In this document: one piece after another, positions 30,638 to 43,300 of the stretch | How positions within the stretch are numbered: the first letter of the stretch is position 1 | How the letters are laid out: every line of letters starts with the position of its first letter | Source: Pleurotus djamor | Taxonomy: Eukaryota; Basidiomycota; Agaricomycetes; Agaricales; Pleurotaceae | Reading direction: 5' to 3' | NCBI GenBank assembly: GCA_029747585.1 | Contig: JAPEVF010000003.1 | Span: 217,819-281,818 of the forward strand | Length of the DNA: 64,000 nt | Program-made: the position numbers and the translations under genes | The notes under the pieces: model-generated | Database searches by the model: none | Told to the model about the DNA's origin: nothing | What the model saw: only the letters and a program-made list of their open reading frames with translations

Positions 30638-32120
30638 CTACATATCAGAATCGACTTCCATATCCGATACGAGTTGCCTCCAAGGGATATTAGCGTTGCG
30701 CACAAATTCCTCGAGTTCCTTAGGATCATGGGGAAACCCTGCCCAGTCGGCGAAAACTTGCTGGACTTGAGGGAAGGGGCGTCGCGGTAAGACGGTACCA
30801 CTTTTCTGGAAAAGCATCAACAAGAACGAGCAAGCTTCCAAGTAGGTGGTCAGAGCCACCGCCGACTTGAGTTTCAGATGAATGAGATGAGGCATGAGAC
30901 CATAATCAGCGTTCAGCCAGAACCCAGCTATCATTCCGAGGTGGAAGTCGCATTCCAAGGATCTGACTCTCGCTATCTTGTCACCGGCGATGACGGGAAG
31001 GAGTCGGTCAATGTGTGCTTGTAGAGGTGCGTACGCGTCGTACTCAAAAGTGACGCTGAAGCTGGTCGCATCGATTGAGTTAGGATTTCTCTGGCGTCCG
31101 ACGAGTTGGATGAGACTATTCGAGGCCGAAGATTCAGTGCGTATTTCGAGGTCGCTGATAGGATCGTCGTCGCAATTCTCTTGTAGAAGGTTTGCACATC
31201 TGGTGATGAGCTCATGCCCGGAACCATGCGCCATGGTATGACAGGCAGCGGAGATATAGGCGACCTGATCCTGGATATGCTGGAGGAACGAGAGGCAGGT
31301 GATGTAGGCGTCGGAGATGATCAACTCCGTGAGAGTAGGGATACAGGGGAAGAGATGATCAAATGCTGGATCCGGGAAGGGGAGGCAGCCATCGAGTTGA
31401 AGAGTCTGTAAGTAGAACTGTTGGCTAAGAACCTCATAGAGAACTGGCCAGGTCGGACGAGTCTGGGAATCAAGGCGAAGTGTCACTAAACGGTGGAGGA
31501 GTGGTGATGCCCACTCAATCCTACAACCACGGAGAGAGAGTTTGTAGAGATATTGAGGTCTTTGCCCTCCAAAGATATTACCAGGAAGAACTGGCGTGTT
31601 GGCTTCCTCATCATCAGTAGTGATAGCTTCGTCGTCTTCCACAAGGGAGAGGACCAGTGATTCAGCTGAGTTGCTGAGTTGGGAAAGCGAATGGACGACG
31701 GTGGGGTAGTCTGTCTTCTTCAGCGTGAGGTCAAGGTCGACGATGCGTGGTGCATGGGCAAGGAGAGCGTTGGCGCGGTCAACAGGAAGCACCACCTGTT
31801 CATCCGCTTTGGCTTTGTGGTAGGTGGCGAAGGTGAGGGGTTGATTAAGAGAACGGTGAATATAAGTGTCCAGCACTGGTATTGGTTGTTTAGAGTCTAG
31901 GATGCTCCAGAGGTCAGCCATCCCGGTCGCAACATCACGCCAAAAGCGAGAAACAGAAGAAACGCGTGCGATGTATTGGTGCACTTCGGGGGTNGGGGGT
32001 CGCGTCCATGCCGAACTGGAGGATCAATGAAAGAGTTTCGACGGGTATAGCATCGATGAAGGAGGGTGATGGTGTCCTGGGGGCGAGATTGTGAAGGAGG
32101 GACTGTTGCTGTTGGGACAT
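30638..32120 (-). CDS. F-box protein with LRR-like region (right paralogue)
   Basis: Reverse strand from ATG 32120 (MSQQQQSLLHNLAPRTPSPS) to TAG 30638-30640. The F-box region is AIPVETLSLILQFGMDATP ... HQYIARVSSVSRFWRDVATG ... LWSILDSKQP. The paralogue at 25355 is alike along its whole length (for example VLPVDRANALLAHAPRIVDL versus VLPVDRANAILAHASRIIDL). A single N at 31994 splits the frame. Dropping it gives 1482 nt, exactly 494 codons, and the continuous DATPTPEVHQYI, matching the partner's EATPSYELHQYI. The N is therefore most likely an extra base and the gene intact. Role as an SCF substrate receptor is inferred. Confidence 0.8.
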
Positions 32121-32210
32121 CCTGATGGAGAAAACGTCTATGATGATGTGCTGAAGGAGAGAAAAGTGAAATTGCAAGAATATATTGGCGGTGAACGAAG
32201 ATTGAGTCCT

Positions 32211-32218
32211 TTTATACC
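32211..32218 (-). promoter_or_regulatory. TATA box of F-box gene (right copy)
   Basis: Reverse-strand TATAAAAG, 91 bp upstream of the ATG at 32120. Its flank TAGGTATAAAAG matches that of the left paralogue. Confidence 0.55.
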
Positions 32219-32882
32219 TAGAGCCGTATGAACACGAGGTAGAGTCCATTGGCGGCGGTAGCCTCTCTTTGACCGCAACTGGGGGATGTCAATGAGACTA
32301 TACAAAGCGGGGATTGGAAGTGACCACAACTTCGTTTTGTTGGTGGTCTACGTGGTCTGGCTTAACATCCGTCGATCGAGGCATTACTACGAGGACAATG
32401 CCAGTGAGACCACGAGCGATAGGTAATAATGGCTCTGAGTCTTGATGACGTAGTTCAGCTGAGTGCGGTAGCCCGGTTGTGCTGGCGGGAAGAACCAAAG
32501 GTAAGGAGGGAGCACTGAGACCAAACTTCGTAGTATATTGAAACATCCGTTTGAGGCCGAATCGTCTCTTTACCACTCTTTTGTCGACCAGGACTTGTGA
32601 CGCAGTCAAAGGGGATAAGACTGACACGAAGACCAGCTCAGGGTGTTATCCGACCGAGACATCTGGGTGAAGGCCGTCCGACGAGTTCTTGTGATCATTG
32701 GTGCCTTGTTACAGAGATAACTCACGAATGTTAGTTTGCATGCTTGAATTTGAAGTTAAAGAGAAGCGTTGATTAACAAGTAACAAGCCCAATGGCGTAT
32801 TATGGAGACGGGCGAAGAATAGATATGACAGCTATATGTCGGAAAGCTTTGGGAAAGCTAGGTTGGAACTTGGGCGCCTTCG

Positions 32883-33377
32883 TCACGATGTCTCGGAAGG
32901 CCGTGTCTCTGAGGACGCTTTCGAACGCTCTGCGTCGAGAATCCTAGATTCTTCAGCGGACGGAGTAAAGAAAGCTGCTTTCTGCCTAGCTGCCCATCGT
33001 CTCGCCTGTGTACAACCAGTTCTTAGTTCCAGAAGGCAAAAGTGGAGAATAACGCACTGGCTGGAAGACATGTTCCCGATCTCCAAAGTCGTACATAAAG
33101 ACTGAGTAGAACACCACATCTTAGGACATGAGATTTCAGTAGACACGATCTCAGACTTTGAACAATGACGCGTACATGGTACAAGCACGTATGTGATGAG
33201 ACGTGAACCCGTGTAGACCCATGGAGGACGAAAGTCGGGATATTCAGTATGCTCATCGAACTTGGGCATTTTCTTAACGTCGTGAACGCTCATCGCCCTC
33301 GCCACTGTCCTTGACGGACGAAGTGATGCATATCTGAACACCTGGAGGTATTTCGAAGGTGTGCCTAGCCGTTGCAT
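32883..33377 (-). CDS. Small single-span membrane protein, probably mitochondrial
   Basis: Reverse strand, three exons: from ATG 33377 to about 33173, about 33118 to 33042, and about 32989 to TGA 32883-32885. Two introns join LVP to YVVFYSV and FQPA to RRWAARQKAAFF. The protein has about 130 residues. The N-terminus is basic and hydroxylated (MQRLGTPSKYLQVFRYASLR, then PSRTVARAM), typical of a mitochondrial presequence. Next come EYPDFRPPWVYTGSRL, one membrane span (LITYVLVPYVVFYSVFMYDF), a GDREHVFQPARRW motif and a polar tail. I recall similar short basidiomycete proteins with FGD.EHVF..PRRW but no named function. A pseudogene fragment of it lies at 24608-24860. Confidence 0.62.
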   Translation of the reverse strand: MQRLGTPSKYLQVFRYASLRPSRTVARAMSVHDVKKMPKFDEHTEYPDFRPPWVYTGSRLITYVLVPCTRHCSKSEIVSTEISCPKMWCSTQSLCTTLEIGNMSSSQCVILHFCLLELRTGCTQARRWAARQKAAFFTPSAEESRILDAERSKASSETRPSETS

Positions 33378-33598
33378 GGGGGTGGAAAGGAATATTTGTC
33401 GAGTTAGCGCCCAACTGCGATTGGGCCTCGAAGGACTCGGACATATCCAACTTGTATTCAACTTCGGAATTGTTCAGAAGTATTGTGTATATAAGTAGTA
33501 AATTCTAAGGGGACGGTGATTGCTTAAGATGATTCGAAATTAAAATATATAGGTATACGAGATCGAAGATGAAAGCGTGGTCACTCCACAGTCGCTAC

Positions 33599-35878
33599 TT
33601 AGCACTCATCGTTTCGGAAGTGGTCTGAACGAAGTGATGCATGGGTTCCAAGCTCATCCTGCGTGTAAGAGTATCGACAGCTGTTTGGCTTGTTGAAAAC
33701 CTGGTACGTACTTTTCTCTGTTCCAATTTCTCCAATGCAATGACGTTGCCTGATGGCTTCCTGGCTAGTGGAAGCGGTGATTTGAGGCGCTATGTGAGCT
33801 ACGGAGGGAACTCTCGTAGCGTTACCTGACTCTATGTCTAAAGCAAGAGTCGTGTTAGATGTCCTAGCTTCATTGTTCGAGCTTGCGGGGTCAATTTCTG
33901 GGACGGGTAGTGATTGATGAGGTTCTCCGAGTCGTCGAGTACCAGCCAGCCAGTCAGGACCATTGTTTCGCGTAAAGGTTGCAGAGATGGATAGTGAACG
34001 CGTCGCTCGGCGTCCCAAAGATAAGAAGGGGATTGATAGTCCATCTGTTTGGAGAATGAGTGACGGAAGAGACAGAACGGAGAACGGTATCGCACGGATG
34101 ATAATTGACACAAGCACGACGAATGAAACGATCGGATGAATGACAGCCGCGAGGAGCTCAGCTTGACCTTGAGGTGGGTCCTGCGGCTCGGGGAGCCTTG
34201 TGAGGGCAAGAGTTGAGATGAAGATGGCGCCCACGCCCATCTCATCATGGATAGGATGAGCAGGGAGACCTCAGCACGACGAAGAATTAGGATAGCTCAC
34301 CGGCCCTATGGTGTAGAAAGTTTAGTTTAATTCTGGGGTGAAGGTTGTCGGGGGGTATAAAGAGAATGAGACTGACCAAAATGCCCACAGAATGCGGCTT
34401 CTCTCCACGACATGATTTCAGGTGTCCATGGGTACAGCAGAACGACAAAAGGGATCCTTCGGACGCACAAAATAGCAATCGCTAAGGCCGTGAGTTCCCA
34501 AAGAGTGACACCGAGATGCGGGATGTTGAATGATTGGAACGGAATCCAAGCGCCGATGTAGACGAAGCAGGCACAGTTTAGTACCAGGTCAATGACGGAC
34601 GCAAACACCTCTCCCTTGACCTGATCTTTAAAGTGGCCATCCCAGGAAATGGCACATCCTAAAGGATATCCTCGATGAACAAGGGACTCCGCATAAACAA
34701 ACAGAGGTGACATACCAGCAGCGAATACCGCCAAAAGGTCGTCACTACCAATGGTACGGACGATGCCAATCGTGAAGATGGCGACGGCGAGGTACTGTGC
34801 GACGTATGACTCTCTGTCGATGTACCCCTTGCCGTGCGTGAACTTCATCATCCGGGAAAACGACAATCCAATGATAACACCAATCATGACTCCCATGATG
34901 ACTTGATCTGTTTTTAAGTTATGAGTGAGCGCGACGACACGGACCATTGCGATGAATGACTTACATATCCAGCCTACCAAGAACCATTTTGTTATGGCGA
35001 CGCGACTAGAGGCTTCAACAGTCAAATATATGGAGATGTTTAAGAAGGGATAAGCCAGTCCATCGTTTGCCGCAGACTCAGCAGCAAGAATATGGCGTAG
35101 ATTCTCCGGGACGTGTTTCATGGCATATTTTCCGCCTGAGAAGGTTGGCATCGAGCGGACGGTGATGCATGCCCAGCAACTCACCAACGATAGTCGCACA
35201 GATAACTGGATCCGTTGGAGTGAGACAGGCTGCGATGACCAGACAGGATATAAAGGACATTTTCGGGAACAGAACCATCATGATACCTGTGGTACCCCGT
35301 CAATAACCATGGGAGTTGCATTTCCAGAAGGGTGTCTGACCTGCGACCGTAACCCATCCGAAAGCCATAGTGGGGATAACCATCACAGATAAGCCCTTCA
35401 CATGATCGAGCATGTATGTTTTGGGCAACTCTATGCCAATAGCGAAAAGGCCTATCCCCAAAACAATTCTCATCACTTCCAGCGTTAGGGCGTTGGAGAC
35501 ATTTCCCCATGATCGAGGGTCAAAGGCATTGATGACAAAAGGGCCCATCAAAATCCCGAAGCCTGTCCCAAGAACGACTTCGCTGATATATAGCTGAGGG
35601 GGAGTCGGCTTCAGCACTCTGTGGTACTTGTACGTGTACTCACCTTTTCCCTGACAAGTAAGGAGAACATGGAGAACTTGCCGCGGCTACCGTCAGTTTA
35701 CGTCCAAGATCGATCTACGTCAGCCGCCGCCACTTACCACCATGACGAAACCGCCAAGACAGATGTAAGCCAGGCCGCTAGACGTGACCTATAACCACGG
35801 TGAATAGGTAAGACCGTTAGTAGAATCATTATTGTACGAAGAAAAGCTCACCTCAACGAGGTCTAGATCTAAAGTCAT
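33599..35878 (-). CDS. NHA1: Na+/H+ antiporter, NHA1/SOD2 (CPA1 fungal) family
   Basis: Reverse strand from ATG 35878 (MTLDLDLVEVTSSGLAYICL) through about nine introns to a stop at 33599. About 12 hydrophobic segments. Signature blocks are GFGILMGPFVINAFDPRSW, ELPKTYMLDHVKG, the ion-binding TPTDPV (near 35210), RHILAAESAANDGLAYPF with the ND pair (near 35050), MKFTHGKGYIDRESYVAQYL, GSDDLLAVFAAG, AISWDGHFKDQVKGEVFAS, GAWIPF and MGVGAIFISTLAL. All match fungal plasma-membrane Nha1/Sod2/Cnh1, which expels Na+ and K+ for protons and sets salt and pH tolerance. The cytosolic tail is short (about 110 residues) compared with yeast Nha1. Key aspartates are present, so it looks active. Confidence 0.9.
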
Positions 35879-36931
35879 CTTGGTCACTCCTTGTAAGCGG
35901 GGGGAAAGGAAGGAAGAATACAGATTACCAACTCCAAGCCCGGAAGTCTTATGCGATTTTTGGCCTCAGGGAGTCCACAAGGATACCGGCGGAAAAGCTT
36001 AATGTCAATGCAAGCTTCTGATGTTCTCATCAGCTGCAAGAGCTTCGAGAAACTTTCAAGGGTCTAGCAGGTATCGAACTCCCGGTAGTAGAGCACGAGA
36101 GTGCTCAAGCTAAAGCTTGATTACAAGGAAGAACATGAAGCGAGAGATGAAAAACGGAACTGATAACCTCAAGATGAACTTCGGATGAACTTTGATGTGT
36201 TTGGGCCACATGAGGTCGACCTGAAGGTTCAGGAGGCTGAGCAGCGCTGAGGCTTCGAAGTTGCTTCGAAGAGGTTCTGTGATGAATCATGAGTATTTAA
36301 TCGTTGGTGCCGTCTGATGAAGGCAAATTTGGTTTATTTCAAGCGTAGGCGTGTGTTTTGCTGCTGCGAGTGGTTGGTTGCAAAGTCACGCGTCAAGTGG
36401 CATCCCCTCATCTACACGGTAGACGAGCGCGGGTAACAAGTTGAACAAAGTGGTAAATCTATCGATCGGGGGCTTTGATTTAGGCGCTTCATTTCCTAGG
36501 GGTTATAAGTATGACTTCTCTACTTATCAACGAGCGTGTCCCAGAGACGGATGGTGGAACATTTGGTAATCGTTGGTTGGGGAGTGAATCGCGATTTTGA
36601 GCGTGTTCTGCAGTACAAGTTGGTTGGAGGGTGACAGACAGCCCGGCAGGTCTGCATGAAAAACACACGACGTGAAATCAAGATCGGAGAACTAGCCAGT
36701 TTAATTGTACTATACAGTCCGGTTCTGAAAGGTCTGACAGCCTACCCAAGCGACATCCTCCATGCACCCCCGGAGACGATGGGCAGCTGGCGCACGCTCA
36801 CCAAGTCCTTCCATCAATGCTTGCTGAGCTTGATATTCACGAAGCTATGAGTGTCCAAACAGTGGCAGACTCTCTTGGCAACGCTAGTAGTCATTGTGGG
36901 TTGTTGATCAACTTTGCTGAGGATCGCCTGG
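35879..36931. other. Intergenic upstream of antiporter, two adjacent hairpins
   Basis: About 1 kb, no gene supported. At 36091-36106 GAGCAC-GAGA-GTGCTC and at 36107-36118 AAGCT-AA-AGCTT form back-to-back perfect hairpins about 215 bp upstream of the antiporter ATG. Confidence 0.45.
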
Positions 36932-39631
36932 TTAAGCGCTTTGTTGATTCAATGAGGGTATTGACATGAAGAAGGCCTTGGGTATCGACGACACTCCGCG
37001 AGCGTAGACTTGATTCGTGTAAACCTGTATGTCTATTGTTGAAATTGCTCGCCTCAAATATGCAAGGGACGTACCAGTTCATTGTAGATGATGGCCGGGA
37101 CTTTCTTCGACGAGAGAACGGAGCTGGGGTGGATCTTCACTGTCTGCACAGGGTTAAAGCACTCCGACGTGATGAAGGGACGGAGGAACTCACTGAATGT
37201 CCCATTGTTTGTTTATACGATATTCCATCTGGCTGCAGGAGCGCCGAATTTTGAACGAGTCCATGGGCCAGAGATTTCAATATCGCATCTTCACCGTCCC
37301 CGCAGGTCGTGTCCACCGGGATTTTCAACCGTACACACGTCAGTTTCAACTGATCGCGGATATCCCTCGACTCCAACAGTGCTCTCTCATTCAGAAAGTG
37401 CTTCCTACACCATTCTTTACGCCCAGCCCTATTTTCCGCTAATGAAATTTCGTGATATGCTTTGAGCGCGTTCAGAATGGTTAGGTGATCGCCAGACGAA
37501 TGTTGGAACTTCCGACGAGCGTCTGACGCGTTTTCTCGCTGGTCACTGATGTCGATGAAGAGCTTCGAGGATGCAGAGAGGATGGAGAGGATCTCAAGAA
37601 TTTCGGCGGTACAGCCATATTCTTTGGAGGCGAGGAGGATCCGGGCGTAACTAGGCTCGAGAGGGAATGCTGCCATTTGACGACCGATGGGTGTAAGCTC
37701 CTTTGAGTTGTTCAGCGCACCGAGTAACCAAAGGGATTTGTAGGCCGATGCAACTGGAAGAATGGGTTAGTCGGTAGTTCAAACAAAATAAAAGATGTCA
37801 TACCAGAGTCGAAATCGGGTTGATCCATGAACTCAATGTCCTGGAAATCTTGCCCGAGACACTTGAGCTGCAATACGCTTGAAGCCAAACTACACCGCCG
37901 GATCTCAGGTTCTGGGGCCACAACCATTTGGTTGTAAGCTTCTTCAGTATAGAGACGGAAGCACTTCCCACTGCCCTACATGACCATCTGTAAGTTGCAC
38001 CGTATTATGGGGAGTGAGTGTTTACCTCTCGTCCCGCGCGACCTGCGCGCTGATTTGCTGAAGACCGTGATATGTCTGTTGTCAGCAGGGTATCAAAACC
38101 TGAGGGGGTGGTCAAAAGCAGCCATAGAAGGTGAAAGAAAGCCTTACCACCGCCGGATTCTCTCGCCAGGTATTGCTTTTCCTTACACTTGCCTGTGTCG
38201 ATGACATATTTGACTCCGGGTATCGTTATTGACGTTTCCGCGATATTAGTAGCTAGTATACATTTTCGGGTATTTGGCGGAGCGCGGTTGAATACTTTTG
38301 AGTTTTGTCCAGGTGCTTGGGCGGCGTACATGGGGCATACAAATACCTAGAAGAAAGCATTAGAGTAGGCAAGAAAGCAACAGGATACGGAGACTGACAT
38401 CCATGCTTTGTTTGGGTAATTGGTTGGCGTATGTTTGTATAGACTTTTCGAGGCTTTCGATGTCCTCTTGACCTAATGGCGGAAAGAATTCGTCATTGTC
38501 ACTCACGGACGGGTGGGGTGACGAACCAGGTAGAAATATAAGAACGTCTCCAGGAGGCTGGTCGGTGTGAACCTGGAAAAAGACACGCAATGCAGCAGCC
38601 AAGTAATCTGGTTGGCCCTCGGCGGCATGCAAAATTTGTACAGGATGTTGGCGACCTTGAACGTATTCGATGGGGCAACTGCCATTTCATGAAGAGAACC
38701 ACAAGGAGATGGAGATACCTAAACTTACTTGTCGAAGAATTTGCTGAATTTCTCGGCATCGAGGGTAGCGCTCATTATAACAATTTTCAAAGGATTCAAC
38801 AATGACGCGCGGCCTTTCCCTTTGGCGTCGGAGGGTCGAGCCCGATAATTTTGGATACCCTTTAATGAAGAGATGATGAGGTCGGTACGCAAGGTCCTTT
38901 CGTGAGCTTCGTCAACGATGATGACGCTGTACCGGGATAAAAGTGGGTCCAACAGACGCTCTCGAGCCAGCATGCCGTCAGTGAGATACTTGATGCGAGT
39001 ATCTGGACTACTGCGCTCGTCAAAGCGGACAGAGTATCCGACTGTACCGCCAAGTTTTCCATTTTGTTCATGGGCGACCCGAGCAGCAAGAGACGTAGCG
39101 GCGACTTTGCGGGGCTGGGTGACGGCTATCATACCATCACCAGCAATCCCAGATTCTAAGATATACTGAGGAACCTCTGAGGATGAGAGCATTATTTGGG
39201 AATGCATTGATAAATTCCAAGTGTGACGCACGAGTGGTCTTTCCAGAGCCAGTTTCTCCCAGGAGAACAATTACATTGTTCTCGCGAATTCTACTGATGA
39301 GTTTCTCCTTTCCTATAGAAGCATCAGTTTCATATGCAGCTGCAATGTAGTGTCCGAATAGCTAACCTAGCGCAATAGGGAGACTTGCTCTCTGTTCAAG
39401 TAGACTGTTCACTTTCGCATCTGTTCCGTTCACGTTGCGGGATGTATGTCCATTGGCAGTGTTCTGCGCTCCAAGCCCTTCGAAATTATTCAAACGAGGT
39501 TTCAAGGGCTTTCTTGGTCTGGGGTTGTCCTCGACGTCGACCCAAGGCATAGTCTGACGAGGCTTTTTCGGGGAATCGTAATGCTTGATTCGAGACGCCT
39601 TCTTGCTGGTTAAGATCCGGATTTTTGCCAT
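36932..39631 (-). CDS. DEAH-box RNA helicase, DHX33/Dhr2-like
   Basis: Reverse strand; the likely start is ATG 39631 ([11 protein letters not shown]), with an in-frame upstream option at about 39859. The N-terminus is basic ([20 protein letters not shown]). Motifs in order: GETGSGKTT (Walker A, split from [10 protein letters not shown] by an intron), [12 protein letters not shown] (Ia), [12 protein letters not shown] (II), IVIMSATLD (III), [22 protein letters not shown] (V) and [11 protein letters not shown] (VI). A ratchet/HA2 and OB-fold tail follows ([40 protein letters not shown]), ending at TAA 36932-36934. The short N-terminus and compact length suit Dhr2/DHX33, linked to ribosome biogenesis, rather than the splicing Prp helicases; that choice is inference. 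Head-to-head with SCC2. Confidence 0.85.
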
Positions 39632-40345
39632 CAGCGTACGAGGCTCTTCGTAAATAGAATAATGGTGGTGTTGTGGAAAGGAAGAGACATAGGATGAAGA
39701 CACTTGAAAACGGCCAAGTCGCAGGGAACTTGCATGGAAAAATCGCGATTTATCACGTGGAAGCTGCCTCCTGATCTCCGTCAAGGGGTTGATTCTTGTC
39801 AATCCTTGTTTTCCCTCCTGGAGCCCATCTCCTCCCTTGGTGAGGGCTTGAGGTGCCATCTGGATCTACCAACACTGGTCAAGGGCGGTCTTTATTGCCC
39901 CCCTTTCCCGCTAGTATGTTTTTCACCTTGAATCCTTAAAAAATTGTTGAACGCGCAAGGGTTAGGCATACCTGCAGCATTTACATGCAGGCTGCTCCCC
40001 TCTCTCATACATGGAGTTCAATCAGCTTGCAATAAACTGCCGAGGTGCTGACAGTTCGCATAAATGTTTGCACACAACTTTCTTAGAGTCGCCTCATATA
40101 AGTATATACCTGAATGTGACAGCTTACTGACTAGATTTTGAACTTTCTGGCGGCTTATCTCCTCCCTCTCTTGGCTTTGTCGAGTCCCATGCTTCGAGTG
40201 GGCACCATTCAAATCGTCCCAGGTAAATAGAAGATAGGGACCTCCTATGGTAGCGTGATCCTGTCACAGCTGTTCGCGTCGCGTAACAGGCGCCGACTGT
40301 GATTTCGACTTTTGACTTTCTGCGGCCCAAGCGCGTACGACGAGC
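39632..40345. promoter_or_regulatory. Shared bidirectional promoter region (helicase / SCC2)
   Basis: About 715 bp between the start codons of two divergent genes. No obvious TATA box for either, as is common for housekeeping genes. Short frames here are not supported. Confidence 0.45.
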
Positions 40346-43300
40346 ATGCAGGGGAACAATAACTGGTATCCTCCACAACAACAAAGGCAGTCTCCGTACC
40401 AAGACGGTCATCATGGTTCTCCAGAATCGTCGATGGGCCGCGTCGCTGCAGACTCGGTTCAAGATGCTCAGCGTCTCCTAGCGATATACCCAATGGCGTC
40501 TGCAACACCTTCAGTGCATGGTATGCTCTACTCGTCATGGTCTCTGTATCTCTATATTGAATATGGGATACCTAGTTGCAAGACATTTGGAGACGATGAG
40601 CTCGACTGCGGCACCACCATCGTTTGCTCAACCCTCCTACTATAGCACATATCCCCCGGTGCACCAGGGAAGGCACCCAGTTCCATACGTGGAGTACCAG
40701 CAAGAGTTTAGCTACCTTGCTTCCCCGCAACGCTCGAACGATCAGTCTGCATATTGGTCGAGGACGAGGGATGAGGCAGTGACGATGTTGAGAAGTGAGG
40801 TCAATTCGTACGCCGAAATTCATTGATTCATGCGGAATCGGGGCTAAGCTCATCTTTTAGGGCATATATGCATCAAAACAACTCAACATGGGTAGCCCAA
40901 CAGAATTCCCCATCGCACCACGCCAACCCGTACGCACAGTCTGTGTTTCAACAACTTACACCCGCGAGCGCGTACCCCACACCACCACCGGGTATCAACA
41001 CTTCATCTTCGTCTCTAGCCTTTGCTTTGGGCATGCCACAATCTCATCCTTCAGCATCACAAGTATACCATCCTCAGCAATCCTCCCAATTTTTCAATGA
41101 TTTCCTAAATCAGACGGCTCAGGAGGCCGAAGCTTTGAGATCCCAACCTATTCGCAGGCCTCAGCCACCGGTACACCCCAGTCCAGATCCACTTGCCTTG
41201 AAATCTGTCACTCCACGCAAACGCAAGTACCTGGAACCAATTGTCGAGATTCCAACCCCATCCAAACGTGTTCAAGTGGCCAAGGCACCACAAGCACCCC
41301 CCACTCCCCGTAGCAATAGCTCGCCCTCTATCCCGCCCACTCCAACGACTACTACCAAGAAACCCAAACGAGAACTGACGATTCCGTACATCGACGTTCC
41401 TTCCACCCCTTCTTGGGCTACCCCCTCATCATCGAAAAGCAGTCTGAAGCCGGCCCAAGTTTCATCGAAAGTTAAAGATGATGATGACCTCGGTGGATAT
41501 GGGTCAGTCGATGACGAGTCGCCTCAGCGAAATAGTGATCCTACCAAGTCATCCTCACGTCGGACCGGCGATCGTGACGAACGGGTCCCACTGGAAAAGC
41601 TCATCTCACTTATTGAAGATGTCTTTGAAGCAGAGGATTCCTTGGCAACAGAGATCGATGTCAATGATCTCCCTCCCGACTTTTTCTCTCGTATGACCGT
41701 AGACTCGACACGCCCTCTCCTGAATATCAGCATTATCAAGAAGCTCACGAAGTATGTCTCCCAAGTTGCTCGTCCACCAAAACGTATGCATCACGGACAA
41801 CCGGGTGGAACCCCACGAGTGAAAGGCAGGATGGCGGGAGTCGACGTAGCATTGCTCTCAAGAATCTTGAAAATTCTGGAGAGAAGTGTGAAAGCTGGTG
41901 AGGATTTGGACCCATTCCCTGGTGGACCCATGGTTCGTCAAGAACGAGAGAAAACCGCTTCACCTCGAAAACCCAAGGTGAAGAAAGCGGATCGTCGGTC
42001 GAAATCCCGTACCCCCGCTGATGGCGATGACCACGAATCTACGCCCGGGCTCCCTCCAAGTTCCGCTCGTTCCGGGGAAGTCGATTTCGATGCATTATCT
42101 CGTACTCTTGAAGTGGCTAAAGAGAGTGTGGCTGCTGCCGACTGTTGTTTGGCGATCCTAGCTAGCGATAGGCTTGCAAAGCAGGTGAGCCAGAAGGGTT
42201 CCACATCCACATTGTTGTAACCTTTCGTCCAGGTTTACTCAGAGGAACTCATAACATCATGCCTGAACACCATCAAGAACCAACTGACCAAAATCATATA
42301 CCCTTTCGTAGAAGCCTCCGTGGACATCGATTCTAAAGACGTGCATCCTTCACTGTATCACCTAATCAAGACGACCTCAGCGTCATCTCCGGATGCTAGA
42401 CGCAACCGCAGTTTACTGAGCGAGGTATTTCAATGCCTCTCCTCAGCAATGCCTCGTGCGAACGCCCTTATCAATGCCGAAACTGTTGCCATGTCCGACT
42501 CTATCATCATCCAAGCTGTATATATAGCCATCGGACCATTCTTTGTAGACCAGTCGGGAGATGGGGATGTAAAAGGGAAGAAGGAGAATATTGTGCTATC
42601 TACCTTCGGTAAGAGCGCCATGAGGGGGCTCCGGTTAGATGCCATGGCTCTTATTCGAAGTGTAAGTACTGCCTCCGAGTACATCGATTTTTCTGACATT
42701 TACAACCCCAGATTTTCGCTAACCATGAAGACCAACGTTCTTGGATCATTGAGGAAATTCTTTCTTCGCTGATAAAGCTATCGGACACGAAACAGAAAGC
42801 TAGTCAATATCGGTAAGCTTCCGTTGAAAATGATCGTCGTTCAGCTTGCTGAAGTCATGTTGAAGCCTTCGCGATGGTCGTTCCATTCGGACCGTGTCTG
42901 CTCTGTTGCTTCAACTTGTACAAACATCCGCTCACGATGTCAGATTGGAAGCTAGACGGATCGCAAAAGCACGTCAGCAAGCCTCTGCGATGAAGCGACA
43001 GGAAAGTTTCACTGAGAGTCAGTCGCGCCCTGAAGAACCTTTCCTAGATGAACATGACAAAGAAGTACGTTCTAAGCAGTTTCTCCATTCTTGAGCTTGA
43101 CCTCAGCATTTCTCCAGGAAATACGTTTGTATGGAAGCGGCCTGGATTCTGCTATCAAGGCAGCGAAGACGATCGTTTTGTTTTTAACTACTAGGTTCGT
43201 TAGTGTCAGCCTTCCCATATTTTCCGTCACGTAATAAGCGCTTCCTCAGATCTGGGAAAGGCAAGACCATCAAGAATTCAAACGAAGCTGAATACCGGAC

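Larger units (their letters stand above)
30638..33125 (-). repeat. Inverted segmental duplication, right arm
   Basis: Reverse-strand counterpart of 24608-26869, containing the F-box gene, about 760 bp of related intergenic DNA and exons 2-3 of the small membrane gene. Similarity fades beyond exon 2 of the small gene (about 33125). The spacer between arms is about 3.8 kb. Confidence 0.78.

Noticed and set aside
36061..36120. tRNA-like sequence (GTTCGATACC, B-box-like, reverse strand)
   Set aside because: T-stem pairing is poor and no A box, anticodon arm or acceptor stem could be found.
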